Position numbers and translations under genes: made by a program
Notes under the pieces: model-generated
Database searches by the model: none
What the model was told of the DNA's origin: nothing
Seen by the model: the letters and a program-made list of their open reading frames with translations, nothing else
Shown: in pieces, positions 1 through 9,135 of the stretch
How positions within the stretch are numbered: the stretch's first letter is position 1
Layout: each line of letters opens with the position of its first letter
From: CAG-791 sp963593905
GTDB lineage: Bacteria; Bacillota; Clostridia; Lachnospirales; Lachnospiraceae
NCBI GenBank assembly: GCA_963593905.1
Contig: CAVBBL010000002.1
Span: 132,139-196,138, forward strand
Direction: 5' to 3'
Length of the DNA stretch: 64,000 bases

Positions 1-2
1 AC

Positions 3-773
3 TGCAGACGGGTGGACACGGCGCCGGGAATTTCTCCGGAGACAGACTGTCTTCTGGTTCTCGGAGGAGACGGCACCATGCTGCAGGCGGCCAGAGACTG
101 CGCTGACAGACAGATTCCCATGCTGGGAATTAACCTTGGCAAGTTGGGATATCTGGCAGAGGTGGAAAAGCAGAATTGGCGGGAAGCGCTGGAGCAGCTT
201 TTAGAAGGGGACTTCCAGATTGAAAAAAGAATGATGCTGGAAGGAAGATTGGTGGGGAAACGGCAAATGGACGATGCCGGGGATGCAGCCGTCATTCCCG
301 AAGAAGGCACAAAGGGTACGCCGGAATATGCCCTCAATGACGTGGTGATCACCAGAGACGGCTCCTTGCAGATCGTGAGTTATATCATTTATGTAAATGG
401 AAAGCTCCTGAATACTTTTGAGGCGGACGGAATCATTCTCTCCACACCCACAGGGTCCACGGCATACAATCTGTCAGCAGGGGGGCCTATCGCGGAGCCG
501 GGCGCGCAGCTGATGCTTCTTACGCCTATCTGTCCCCACACACTTAGTACCCGAAGTATTATTTTAGCGCCTCAGGATCATGTGACCATCGAGATCGGAC
601 CGGGAAGAGAACAGCGCTGCTCCAGAGCAAGAGCCAGTTTTGACGGAGGATTTGATAAGCTCATGGAGACCGGAGACTGCATTGAGATCTCCCGGAGTGA
701 GAGGGAAACTTTGGTGATCAAGCTCTCCAGTCAGAGCTTTCTGGAGATTCTGCACGAGAAGATCGCACAGTAG
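3..773 (+). CDS. nadK: NAD kinase, 5' end outside window
   Basis: ATP- or polyphosphate-dependent phosphorylation of NAD to NADP in the cytoplasm. The visible part carries the family signature GGDGTML (from about base 63) and the second conserved block TPTGSTAYNLSAGGPI. The frame is open to the left edge of the window and the usual N-terminal domain start is missing, so the gene is cut by the edge; the GTG at base 12 is internal and not the true start. It is followed by argR and recN, the common clostridial order. Family assignment is firm. Confidence 0.95.
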   Translation, partial: CRRVDTAPGISPETDCLLVLGGDGTMLQAARDCADRQIPMLGINLGKLGYLAEVEKQNWREALEQLLEGDFQIEKRMMLEGRLVGKRQMDDAGDAAVIPEEGTKGTPEYALNDVVITRDGSLQIVSYIIYVNGKLLNTFEADGIILSTPTGSTAYNLSAGGPIAEPGAQLMLLTPICPHTLSTRSIILAPQDHVTIEIGPGREQRCSRARASFDGGFDKLMETGDCIEISRSERETLVIKLSSQSFLEILHEKIAQ

Positions 774-787
774 AATGGGCGTAAATG

Positions 788-873
788 CCATCAATGCATG
801 ATCGTATCAGAGAAAGTGCCTTCGCGATTTTTCTGCACGCAGCCGCAATAAATTGCGGCATATGGAGTTAACT
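788..873 (+). repeat. Hairpin leader before argR (site 1)
   Basis: A worn copy of the modular leader family. It holds one arm of module F (788-798), a degenerate module G (809-834) and an intact module H at 842-859, whose stem GCCGCAAT/ATTGCGGC has a two-base loop. The argR Shine-Dalgarno GGAG (864-867) follows directly after module H. Confidence 0.7.
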
Positions 874-1326
874 ATGAAAAAAAACCGCCATGAAAAAATC
901 ATAGAGATCATCGGACAGCGTGAGATCGAGACCCAGGAAGAACTGGCAAGAGCGCTGCGGGAGGCCGGATATGAGGTGACGCAGGCCACGGTTTCCAGGG
1001 ATATCAGAGAGCTGAAGCTCACGAAGATGCAGATTGGAAACGGCCGTCAGAAATATGTGATCATGCGGGGACATGATGCACAGCTGTCGGATAAGTATAT
1101 CCGGGTGCTGCGGGACGCCTTTGTGTCCATGGATCAGGCGCAGAATATCATTGTGATGAAGACATTTTCCGGCATGGCTATGGCGGTAGCCGCTGCGCTG
1201 GATGCACTGCATATTCCACAGGTCGTGGGCTGTATTGCGGGAGATGATACCATCATGATGGCTATTCGCACCAGTGAGGATGCGGCACTCGTCATGAAGC
1301 AGCTGCACGAAATGATTGCCCAGTGA
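874..1326 (+). CDS. argR: Arginine repressor ArgR
   Basis: Transcription factor that binds ARG boxes when arginine is present, controlling arginine synthesis and breakdown. The 150-residue length is the family norm. The N-terminal winged helix is seen in QEELARALREAGYEVTQATV followed by SRDIRELKL, and the C-terminal oligomerisation and arginine-binding domain in the GCIAGDDTIM region. ATG at 874 is chosen over the upstream ATG at 862 and the TTG at 853 because GGAG lies six bases before it. It sits between nadK and recN. Confidence 0.95.
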   Translation: MKKNRHEKIIEIIGQREIETQEELARALREAGYEVTQATVSRDIRELKLTKMQIGNGRQKYVIMRGHDAQLSDKYIRVLRDAFVSMDQAQNIIVMKTFSGMAMAVAAALDALHIPQVVGCIAGDDTIMMAIRTSEDAALVMKQLHEMIAQ

Positions 1327-1342
1327 GATAGAGGAGGAGCCT

Positions 1343-3055
1343 ATGCTGCTGAGCCTGCATGTAAAAAATCTGGCATTGATCGAAGAAGAGGAAGTCACTT
1401 TCACAGATGGTCTGAATATCCTGACCGGTGAAACCGGCGCAGGTAAGTCCTTTATCATAGGCTCTGTTAACCTGGCATTGGGAGCAAAGGCGGATGCGGG
1501 ACTGATCCGGGAGGGAGCAGACTGTGCGCTGATCGAACTGATTTTTCGGCTGGATAATGAACAGCAAAGGCAGATGCTTGCGCAAAAGGGCCTTAAGCCG
1601 GAGGAAGATGACACGATTCTGATTAAGAGACGTATCGGTCAGGGACGCAGTGTATGCACTGTGGCCGGAGAGACAGTGACGGCTAGGGAAATGCGGGAAA
1701 TCGCAGAGCATCTGATGGATCTTTATGGGCAGAGAGAAAATCAGACACTGCTTCGCCGTGACAGACAGATGAAGGTGGTGGATGAATATGCCGGGACCGA
1801 TGCACAACAGTGCAAAGAGGAACTTCGGAAGGTATATCAGACATACCGCACAGATCTGGAAGAGTGGGAAAATCAGGGTCTGGATGAGAAGACGAGGCTG
1901 CGGGAAGAGGAATTGCTGCGCTTTGAGGTAAAGGAACTGGAGGAGGCGCAGGTAAAACCCGGTGAGATGCAGGCGTTAGAGGAAGAATATCGTCGACTTT
2001 CCTCTTTCCAGAAGCTTCAGGAAGCCGCAGAGGCAGCCAGAAATTATACCGCAGGAGAAGAGGACGGCGCTGCCGATCAAATAGAGAGAGCCTGCAGAGA
2101 ACTCCGCAGGATGACCGGGTGCGATACTGTACTGGATGGGCTTTTGGCCCAATTGGAGGAGATTGACAGTCTTCTTTCCGATTTTACCAGAGAACTCTCC
2201 GATTATGCCGATGGACTGACTTTTGATCCGGCATCCTTTTCCCAGGTGGAAGAGCGCCTGAATCTGTTAAATCATCTGCAGGATAAGTATGGTCAGGGCG
2301 AGGAAGCGCTGAAAAAAGCATTGGAGGAGCGAAGCTGCCGCTTAGAGGAACTGGCAGACTACGAGATGCATCGACAGAAACTGCAAACGCGCCTGCAGGA
2401 AGAGAAGGAACAACTTCTTTCTCTCTGCGATTCCCTGTCAAAGCTTCGCAGAAAAGCGGCAGCCGAGTTGGCGGCCCAAATGCAAAGTGCGCTGCTTTCT
2501 CTCAATTTTAATCAGGTGGCTTTCGAGATTCAGATTACGCCGGATCCGGAAAAGCCGGGTCCTGGCGGCTATGACCAGATAGCCTTCATGATTTCCATGA
2601 ATCCGGGAGAACCCCTGCGGCCGTTAGATCAGATCGCCAGCGGCGGTGAGCTTTCTCGTATCATGCTGGGACTAAAGACCGTATTTGCCGGTAAGGATGA
2701 AGTATACACATTTATTTTTGATGAGATCGACAGCGGCATCAGTGGTCAGACCGCCTGGATGGTGGCTAAGAAACTGGGCATTCTGGCAGAGCATCACCAG
2801 ATACTGTGCATTACCCATCTGCCCCAGATCGCTGCCATGGGTGACAGCCATTTCCGAATAGCCAAGGAGACGAGAGACGGCAGGACGTATACGCATATTT
2901 CCCAACTGAGTTCGGAGGAAAGCTGTCTGGAACTGGCCAGGCTGCTGGGAGGTGCCCAGATCACAAAGGCGGTGACGGATAATGCCAGAGAGATGAAGGC
3001 ACAGGCCGCGGCGGTGCGAAGAAGCACCGGAAAGGAAGCGTGGGATGAGACCTGA
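1343..3055 (+). CDS. recN: DNA repair protein RecN
   Basis: SMC-like ATPase acting early in double-strand-break repair and recombination. Walker A GETGAGKS is at residues 29-36, the ABC signature is LASGGELSRIMLG-like (IASGGELSRIMLG here), and Walker B is FIFDEIDSGISG. The middle (about 150-370) is Glu/Lys/Leu-rich coiled coil. The product is 570 residues, typical for the family. ATG at 1343 has GAGGAGG just upstream; a longer frame from 1316 would overlap argR and lacks a site. Its stop overlaps the next gene's start, suggesting coupled translation. Confidence 0.95.
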   Translation: MLLSLHVKNLALIEEEEVTFTDGLNILTGETGAGKSFIIGSVNLALGAKADAGLIREGADCALIELIFRLDNEQQRQMLAQKGLKPEEDDTILIKRRIGQGRSVCTVAGETVTAREMREIAEHLMDLYGQRENQTLLRRDRQMKVVDEYAGTDAQQCKEELRKVYQTYRTDLEEWENQGLDEKTRLREEELLRFEVKELEEAQVKPGEMQALEEEYRRLSSFQKLQEAAEAARNYTAGEEDGAADQIERACRELRRMTGCDTVLDGLLAQLEEIDSLLSDFTRELSDYADGLTFDPASFSQVEERLNLLNHLQDKYGQGEEALKKALEERSCRLEELADYEMHRQKLQTRLQEEKEQLLSLCDSLSKLRRKAAAELAAQMQSALLSLNFNQVAFEIQITPDPEKPGPGGYDQIAFMISMNPGEPLRPLDQIASGGELSRIMLGLKTVFAGKDEVYTFIFDEIDSGISGQTAWMVAKKLGILAEHHQILCITHLPQIAAMGDSHFRIAKETRDGRTYTHISQLSSEESCLELARLLGGAQITKAVTDNAREMKAQAAAVRRSTGKEAWDET

Positions 3056-3752
3056 AATGGAACAGATCGCACAAAAACTGGATAGCATCCTGCAGGAGAT
3101 GGATTACGTAAAGGTACAGGATATACCAGGAATCGACCTGTATATGGATCAGGTGACTACCTTTATGGAGGAGCACCTGAAAAAGACGGCCAGACATCCG
3201 CAGACGGATAAGATTCTGACCAAGACCATGATCAATAATTATGCCAAGAGTGATCTGCTGCTGCCTCCTGTGAAGAAGAAATACAATATGGATCACATGC
3301 TGCTCCTTCTCTGGATCTACTATTTGAAGAGCTTTCTCTCAATCGGAGATATTCAGCAGATCTTAGGACCTGTAAAGGAACATTTTACCCCGGAAGGCAG
3401 AGAGCTGGCACTGCAGGCCCAGAAAAAGAAAAAGCCGGAAAAGGCCCAGGATAAAAAGGAACAGAACCCTGAGCTGGAAGAGGATGCCTGGATACCGGAG
3501 TATACACTGCCTCAGGTCTATGACGTGGTGATGAAGGATGTCTCGGGGCAAATGGGCAGGATCCGCGAGGAGGTAAAGCGCCAGGTAAAGACGGCGGCGG
3601 ATTCCTTTAAGGATGCACCGGAAAAGGAGCAGGCCCTGCTGCAGCGCTTTGACCTTCTGTGTGAGATGAGCGCCGAAGTATATATTAAGAAAATGCTCAT
3701 TGAACAGCTTATAGATGAGTTGTGCGAGGAAAATGCACCGGTTCAGAAATAG
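3045..3752 (+). CDS. DUF1836 family protein
   Basis: Protein of 235 residues with the DUF1836 hallmarks: LTKTMINNYAKSDLL, then PPVKKKYNMDHML and a following hydrophobic segment. The N-terminal half resembles a MerR-like DNA-binding fold in family descriptions, but its role is not established. A Lys/Glu-rich linker (about residues 125-145) precedes a helical C-terminal part. It overlaps recN by 11 bases. ATG at 3057 is an alternative start. No molecular function can be stated from sequence. Confidence 0.75.
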   Translation: MRPEMEQIAQKLDSILQEMDYVKVQDIPGIDLYMDQVTTFMEEHLKKTARHPQTDKILTKTMINNYAKSDLLLPPVKKKYNMDHMLLLLWIYYLKSFLSIGDIQQILGPVKEHFTPEGRELALQAQKKKKPEKAQDKKEQNPELEEDAWIPEYTLPQVYDVVMKDVSGQMGRIREEVKRQVKTAADSFKDAPEKEQALLQRFDLLCEMSAEVYIKKMLIEQLIDELCEENAPVQK

Positions 3753-3806
3753 AATATGTATGTAAAATCACACATAAGAAGCAGGACAAAGGAACAGGTT
3801 ATCTGC

Positions 3807-3812
3807 TATAAT
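3807..3812 (+). promoter_or_regulatory. Likely promoter of the SPFH gene (extended -10)
   Basis: TGCTATAAT, an extended -10 with a perfect TATAAT at 3807-3812, lies 57 bases before the SPFH start. The -35 region is poor (AGGACA at 3783-3788, 18-base spacing), which is usual for extended -10 promoters. Confidence 0.5.
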
Positions 3813-3834
3813 GTTCTTATTAAAGCCTATGGAT

Positions 3835-3853
3835 GCCGCAGACGAGCTGCGGC
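3835..3853 (+). repeat. Hairpin leader module H before SPFH gene (site 2)
   Basis: A single module H (GCCGCAG, five-base loop, CTGCGGC) followed by AAAGAAAGGAGAAGT and the start codon. It is the shortest leader of the family seen here. Confidence 0.7.
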
Positions 3854-3868
3854 AAAGAAAGGAGAAGT

Positions 3869-5194
3869 ATGGGACTGATTAAAGCTATCCAGAATGCGGC
3901 AGGCAGCGTTCTTGCCGACCAGTGGAAGGAGTATTTCTACTGTGATGCCATTTCCACCGATGTCCTGATGGTTCGCGGACAGAAGAAGACCAGTGAGAAA
4001 CGTCAGAGCTCCAATACCAAGGGTGAGGATAATATCATCACCAATGGCTCTGTTATTGCAGTTGCGGATGGACAGTGCATGCTGATCGTGGAGCAGGGCA
4101 AGGTCGTAGAGCTCTGCGCAGAGGCAGGAGAGTTTACCTGGGATTCCTCTACAGAGCCCAGTATCTTCACAGGCAAATTAGGGGACAGCATCAAACAGAC
4201 CTTCAGCAATATCGGCAAGCGTTTTACCTTTGGCGGTGACGCTCCGAAGGATCAGAGAGTTTATTATATCAATACCAAAGAGATCATGGGCAATAAATAC
4301 GGTACGCCGGCACCGGTGCCTTTCCGTGTGGTAGATACCAATATCGGTCTGGACGTGGATATTGCCATTCGCTGCAATGGTGAATATTCCTATCGCATTA
4401 CCGATCCTATCCTGTTCTATACCAATGTATGCGGCAATGTGACCACAGAGTATGCCCGCACGCAGATCGATTCTCAGCTGAAGTCAGAGCTGCTCACAGC
4501 ATTGCAGCCCGCTTTTGCCAGAATTTCCGCTATGGGTATCCGTTACAGTGCTGTGCCTGCTCACACCACAGAGATGGCAGGGGCTCTCAATGAGGAGCTT
4601 TCTGAGAAATGGGCGCAGCTGCGTGGTATTGCTATCGTTTCCTTCGGTATCAATACCATGAAGGCTTCCGAAGAAGATGAGCAGATGATCAAGGATCTGC
4701 AGAAGGCGGGAGCCCTTCGTTCACCGGCCATGGCAGCAGCTACCCTGACCAGTGCCCAGGCAGATGCGATGAGAGCAGCAGCTTCCAACCAGAGTACCGG
4801 GCCTATGATGGCTTTTGCAGGAATGAATATGGCATCCAATGCAGGGGGCATGAATGCGTCACAGCTCTATCAGATGTCCCAGCAGCAAGGCGGCGGTATG
4901 CCGCAGATGCAGAATGCAGCGCCTAACGGCGGCTTTGGCACAGCAGCGGCAGCACCGAATCAGACAGCACCTGCGCAGGAAGCATATGCCCAGAGCGCAG
5001 CGCCCCAGATGCAGCCTGCGTCCGCAGGATGGATCTGCCCTCAGTGTCAGACACAGAACAGCGGTAATTTCTGTGCGAACTGCGGAACAAAGAAGCCGGC
5101 AGAGGCAAAGAGTGCCTGCGCAAAGTGCGGATATGCTTTCCCTGATCCGTCTAATCCGCCCAAGTTCTGCCCGAACTGCGGCGAGAAGGTCTGA
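3869..5194 (+). CDS. SPFH-domain protein with C-terminal zinc ribbons
   Basis: Protein of 441 residues. The N-terminal two-thirds match the SPFH/Band 7-type family that includes Bacillus YdjI (start MGLIKAIQNAAGSVLADQWK). A low-complexity Ala/Gln/Met/Gly segment (about 305-385) leads to two zinc-ribbon-like Cys clusters near the end: CPQCQTQNSGNFCANCG and CAKCGYAFPDP...CPNCG. Related proteins associate with membranes and are linked to envelope stress, but the role here is unknown. ATG at 3869 is chosen for GGAGAAGT directly upstream. It has its own promoter-like element and terminator, so it is probably monocistronic. Confidence 0.8.
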   Translation: MGLIKAIQNAAGSVLADQWKEYFYCDAISTDVLMVRGQKKTSEKRQSSNTKGEDNIITNGSVIAVADGQCMLIVEQGKVVELCAEAGEFTWDSSTEPSIFTGKLGDSIKQTFSNIGKRFTFGGDAPKDQRVYYINTKEIMGNKYGTPAPVPFRVVDTNIGLDVDIAIRCNGEYSYRITDPILFYTNVCGNVTTEYARTQIDSQLKSELLTALQPAFARISAMGIRYSAVPAHTTEMAGALNEELSEKWAQLRGIAIVSFGINTMKASEEDEQMIKDLQKAGALRSPAMAAATLTSAQADAMRAAASNQSTGPMMAFAGMNMASNAGGMNASQLYQMSQQQGGGMPQMQNAAPNGGFGTAAAAPNQTAPAQEAYAQSAAPQMQPASAGWICPQCQTQNSGNFCANCGTKKPAEAKSACAKCGYAFPDPSNPPKFCPNCGEKV

Positions 5195-5247
5195 TTTCGC
5201 CAGGGTGTCCATAACATAGCACATAGTAAAAGGTAAAGCACAGCAAG

Positions 5248-5277
5248 CGGTGCGGTCGAAAGGTCGCACCGTTTTTT
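5248..5277 (+). terminator. Rho-independent terminator after SPFH gene
   Basis: Stem CGGTGCG (5248-5254) with CGCACCG (5265-5271) followed by six T residues. Confidence 0.85.
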
Positions 5278-5279
5278 AT

Positions 5280-5470
5280 GCGAAATTCTCCTCGTGCTGC
5301 CGCAGACAAGCTGCGGCATAGAAAGGTAAAGTTTGAAAGAAATGTCTGATGACATTTCTTTCAAACAGCATGCTGCCGCAAGCGTCATCATGCTGATCGT
5401 ATCGGAGAATTCGCCTGCGCGAAATTCTCCTCACGTTGCCGCAGACAAGCTGCGGCATAGAAAGGTAAAA
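5280..5470 (+). repeat. Double hairpin leader before pcrA (site 3)
   Basis: Two rounds of the leader in tandem. Round one: right half of module G (5280-5291), module H (5299-5317) and a tail GAAAGGTAAA. Round two: module E, a 16-bp stem with loop TGAT (5331-5366), module F (5367-5394, worn), module G (5404-5430) and module H (5438-5456), then AGAAAGGTAAAA and the pcrA start. The second round begins right after the Shine-Dalgarno-like tail of the first, as if one element was added behind another. Confidence 0.75.
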
Positions 5471-7990
5471 ATGAGCATTTACGATACTTTAAATAAAGAG
5501 CAGCAAAAAGCCTGCTTTCAGACAGAGGGACCGGTCCTGATCCTGGCCGGGGCGGGAAGCGGAAAGACCCGGGTGATCACGCACAGAATCTGCTACCTGA
5601 TTGATGAATGCAATGTCAATCCCTGGAATATCCTGGCGATCACATTCACCAATAAGGCAGCAGGGGAGATGCGGGAACGTGTGGATAAACTGGTAGGGTT
5701 TGGGGCAGAGAGCATATGGATCTCCACATTCCATTCTATGTGTGTCCGTATCCTTCGCCGGCACATCGAATTGCTGGGGTATGACAGTTCCTTTACGATT
5801 TACGATACGGATGATCAAAAGAGTCTCATGCGGGATATCTGCAAGGATCTGCGGATCGATACCAAGAATCTGAAGGAGAGAACCATCTTAAATGCTATCA
5901 GCAGTGCAAAGAACGAACTGGAAAGCCCCCTTCGCTATCGGGAGGAGCATGGGATGGACTTTACCCATCGCCAGATTGCAGATGCCTACGAGGCATATCA
6001 AAGAGCATTGCATAAAAATAATGCATTGGATTTTGATGATCTTTTGATGAAGACGGTGGAACTGTTCCGTTCCCACGACGAGGTATTAGCGAATTATCAG
6101 GAACGTTTCCGCTACATCATGGTAGATGAGTATCAGGATACCAACACGGCACAGTTCGAGCTGATCCGTCTTTTGGCTGCCCGTTACCGGAACCTGTGTG
6201 TGGTGGGAGATGATGACCAGTCTATCTACAAATTCCGCGGCGCCAATATCAATAATATCCTGGACTACGAGAAGATTTATCCGGATGCTCTTGTGGTGAA
6301 GCTGGAGCAGAACTATCGCTCTACCCAGAATGTGCTGAGTGCTGCCAATGCCGTAATCGGTCACAACACAAAAAGAAAGAGCAAAAAGCTCTGGAGTGAT
6401 CACGGAGAGGGGCATAAGATCCGATTCCGTCAGTTCAATACAGCTATGGAAGAGGCAGCCTTTATCGCAGAGGATATCGGAGATGTCATGCGCCGGGACA
6501 GACGGCTTTCCTATAAGGATTTTGCCATTCTTTACCGCACCAATGCACAGGCACGTATTCTGGAAGAGCGTCTGGTCTATGAGAACATGCCCTACAACAT
6601 TGTGGGCGGCACGAATTTCTATGCCAGAAGAGAGATCAAGGACATGCTCTCTTATCTGAAGACCATTGACAACGGCCGGGATGATCTGGCGGTACAGCGC
6701 ATTTTGAATGTGCCTAGACGGGGCATCGGCAGGACCACGGTGGAGCGCATCGTCGAGTATGGAAGAGCCAATGATCTGGGCTTTTTTGAAGCGATGGAGA
6801 GGGCACAGGAAATTCCGTCTCTGGGGAAAACAGCAGCGAAACTCACGTCCTTTGTGGATATGATTCATGATTTCCGCAGCTTCGCCAAAGAGAACTCCAT
6901 GGAAGATCTGATGAAACGGGTCATCGATGTGACCGGCTATCAGAAGGAGCTGGAGGAGTCTGACGAGGAGGATATACAGGATCGCATTTCCAATATCGAT
7001 GAGCTGATCAGTAAGATCGTTGACTATGAGGAGAGCACCCAGGAGGAGCAGCCATCGTTGTCAGGCTTTCTGGAGGAAGTGGCTTTGGTGGCAGATGCAG
7101 ACAGTGCCGGGGAGGATGATGACCGCATAGTCTTGATGACGATTCACAGTGCAAAGGGACTGGAATTCCCGCAGGTTTATCTGGCCGGCATGGAAGACGG
7201 TGTGTTCCCTGGCTTTATGACCATACAGGCAGAGGGAGAGGAGGAAATGGAAGAAGAGCGCCGCCTTGCCTACGTAGCCATCACCAGAGCAAAGGAGGAA
7301 CTGACCATTACCTGTGCGAAGGCTCGCATGCTCCGGGGAGAGACTCAGTACAATCCGGTGAGCCGCTTCGTACTGGAAATTCCGGAAAATCTGTTGGATG
7401 GAAAGCCTGCGGCCGGCTATAAGAGAAGAAGAGATGACGAGGATGACCTGCCCTTTGCAGATCAGGACGGACATTTCGGCAGAGATCACTATGATCGAAA
7501 GTATGAAGGCTACGGCGGAGCCGGTGGCTTTAACCGCTATGAGGATTACGGAAGTGCCGGGCGCAGCGCTTATGGAAAGGGTGCCTACCGCTATGGTGCA
7601 GGCTATGGAAACAGCGGCAGCACCGGAAACTACGGCGGCGGGAATTATGGCAGCGCAGGATACAGCGCCGGCACGGGAAAAGTGTCGGCACGCAGCGCAG
7701 ACGGCCGCCCCAGAGCTGTCTATACGCCTCCCCATACGGACAATGCGCACAGACCGGCTATAGCCAAAATGGGAGGCAGCGGACTGGGAGGTCTGCAGAA
7801 AGGACTGCCTCAGGCAGGCATAAAGCCGGATTATGAGGTAGGAGATCGGGTAACGCACATTAAATACGGCGAAGGCGTTGTGAAGGCACTGGAAAAAGGA
7901 CCAAAGGATTACAAAGTTACAGTGGATTTTGACGAAGCAGGGCAGAAAGTGATGTATGCCGCCTTTGCAAAACTTATAAAAAAATCATAA
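5471..7990 (+). CDS. pcrA: ATP-dependent DNA helicase PcrA (UvrD family)
   Basis: Superfamily 1A 3'-5' helicase for repair and replication-conflict processing. Walker A GAGSGKTR is at residues 27-34; motif II (MVDEYQDTN) and motif III (VGDDDQSIYKFRGA) follow, and the C-terminal motifs include MTIHSAKGLEFPQV and YVAITRAKEEL. The last 50 residues form the PcrA-type Tudor-like end (VGDRVTHIKYGEGVV). Between about residues 650 and 770 the linker is unusually rich in Gly, Tyr and Ser, with repeats such as YGGAGGF and YGAGYGNSG. The 839-residue length is longer than the usual ~740 because of it. ATG at 5471 follows the leader's AAAGGTAAAA. Confidence 0.95.
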   Translation: MSIYDTLNKEQQKACFQTEGPVLILAGAGSGKTRVITHRICYLIDECNVNPWNILAITFTNKAAGEMRERVDKLVGFGAESIWISTFHSMCVRILRRHIELLGYDSSFTIYDTDDQKSLMRDICKDLRIDTKNLKERTILNAISSAKNELESPLRYREEHGMDFTHRQIADAYEAYQRALHKNNALDFDDLLMKTVELFRSHDEVLANYQERFRYIMVDEYQDTNTAQFELIRLLAARYRNLCVVGDDDQSIYKFRGANINNILDYEKIYPDALVVKLEQNYRSTQNVLSAANAVIGHNTKRKSKKLWSDHGEGHKIRFRQFNTAMEEAAFIAEDIGDVMRRDRRLSYKDFAILYRTNAQARILEERLVYENMPYNIVGGTNFYARREIKDMLSYLKTIDNGRDDLAVQRILNVPRRGIGRTTVERIVEYGRANDLGFFEAMERAQEIPSLGKTAAKLTSFVDMIHDFRSFAKENSMEDLMKRVIDVTGYQKELEESDEEDIQDRISNIDELISKIVDYEESTQEEQPSLSGFLEEVALVADADSAGEDDDRIVLMTIHSAKGLEFPQVYLAGMEDGVFPGFMTIQAEGEEEMEEERRLAYVAITRAKEELTITCAKARMLRGETQYNPVSRFVLEIPENLLDGKPAAGYKRRRDDEDDLPFADQDGHFGRDHYDRKYEGYGGAGGFNRYEDYGSAGRSAYGKGAYRYGAGYGNSGSTGNYGGGNYGSAGYSAGTGKVSARSADGRPRAVYTPPHTDNAHRPAIAKMGGSGLGGLQKGLPQAGIKPDYEVGDRVTHIKYGEGVVKALEKGPKDYKVTVDFDEAGQKVMYAAFAKLIKKS

Positions 7991-8072
7991 AAAAGGTAGA
8001 TAATTCAGATACAGAATGCTATATTATAACCATTAGTTCCCGGTAAGGGAGAAAGGAAGAAGGTATATTTCA

Positions 8073-8423
8073 ATGGACAGAACTTGGGATAAGTTAGATA
8101 AACTCGGAGAGGTTATGGATCTGGCAAAGCTGGGAGCACTTCTGAACAGACAGGAAGAGGAAGTGGAAGAGAAGAAGACCTGCCGTACCCTTTTGATCGT
8201 TTTGGCAGTGATCGGTGCAGTAGCAGCTGTAGCCGGTATCGCATATGCAGTATATCGTTTCGTGACACCGGATTATCTGGATGATTACGATGATGATTTT
8301 GATGATGACTTCGAAGAAGACGAAGAGGACGAGGAGCCTGTAGCTGTTCCGGCTGCACAGGAAGAAAAGGCCGAGGAGCCTGCAGAGGCAGAGGCTGAGG
8401 AAGCTGAGAAGACCGAAGAGTAA
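8073..8423 (+). CDS. Small membrane protein with acidic tail
   Basis: Protein of 116 residues, not recognised. It has a helical polar N-terminus, one clear membrane segment (about residues 39-61, LLIVLAVIGAVAAVAGIAYA) and an extremely acidic C-terminus (about 68-116, runs of Asp then Glu/Ala). A GGGAGAAAGGAAG tract lies upstream of ATG 8073. Steady codon use and the clean ribosome binding site support a real gene. It sits between pcrA and the cobalamin adenosyltransferase-like gene; function unknown. Confidence 0.65.
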   Translation: MDRTWDKLDKLGEVMDLAKLGALLNRQEEEVEEKKTCRTLLIVLAVIGAVAAVAGIAYAVYRFVTPDYLDDYDDDFDDDFEEDEEDEEPVAVPAAQEEKAEEPAEAEAEEAEKTEE

Positions 8424-8480
8424 TCCAGCTGTCTGCATATAAAGAATACAGGCGGTCATGCGCCGCTGCTGGGAGGCAGT

Positions 8481-8975
8481 ATGGCAGAGGGAAGAGTAAC
8501 CATTTATACCGGAACGGGGCATGGCAAGACACAGGCTGCGTTAGGCAATGCGATGCAGCGGGCAGCTCTGGGAAAGTATGTTGTGATCATCCAGTTTCTC
8601 AAAGGAAAGGGGCTGAGGGAGTCAGAATTCCTGCAGCGTCTGGAGCCGGAGATCAAGCTGTTTCGATTCGAAAAATCCACGGAGAACTTTACAGAGCGCA
8701 CCGAGGAGGAGAAGAAGGAAGAAATAGCACATATCCGCAACGGTTTTAATTTTGCCAGGAAGGTGATTTCCACCAGCGGATGCAGTCTTCTTATTTTGGA
8801 TGAGGTATTGGGACTGGTGGATAATGAGATCATCACCACGGAGGAACTTCACTCCTTGTTAGAGCTTCGCGGTGAGATGGATGTTATCCTGACAGGCATT
8901 TCCATTAAGGAGGATGTCTGTGCCCTGGCAGATGAGGTGAATTGTATTATTCCCAAAGTTTGTCAGGAAACCTGA
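8481..8975 (+). CDS. CobA/BtuR-type cob(I)alamin adenosyltransferase family
   Basis: P-loop protein of 164 residues in the CobA/CobO/BtuR family, which transfers the adenosyl group of ATP to cob(I)alamin. P-loop GTGHGKTQAALG is near residues 10-21 and the Walker B-like strand is LLILDEVLGLV. It is shorter than Salmonella CobA (about 196) and no cobalamin genes are nearby, so the substrate is inferred from family only. ATG at 8481 follows GGGAGGCAGT. A terminator lies about 100 bases downstream. Confidence 0.8.
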   Translation: MAEGRVTIYTGTGHGKTQAALGNAMQRAALGKYVVIIQFLKGKGLRESEFLQRLEPEIKLFRFEKSTENFTERTEEEKKEEIAHIRNGFNFARKVISTSGCSLLILDEVLGLVDNEIITTEELHSLLELRGEMDVILTGISIKEDVCALADEVNCIIPKVCQET

Positions 8976-9075
8976 GTGCTGTTGCATGGTGACGGGAAGT
9001 CAGGCCACGCAGAATGATTGTAGAATTGCATAGACTTGTCACGGGAGAGAGTTTTCTTTTCAGTGACACACAAAG

Positions 9076-9122
9076 GAAAGCGGGAATTTTAGGGTATTTA
9101 CTCGAAAAAACCCGCTTTCTTT
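9076..9122 (+). terminator. Terminator after the CobA-like gene
   Basis: GAAAGCGGG (9076-9084) pairs with CCCGCTTTC (9111-9119) and is followed by T residues. The loop is long, about 26 bases. Confidence 0.7.
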
Positions 9123-9135
9123 AATTTAAACAGAA

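Noticed and set aside
5280..5470. Leader hairpins as invertible (phase-variable) promoters
   Set aside because: Inverted arms are separated by only a few bases, leaving no promoter between them, and no recombinase gene is nearby.
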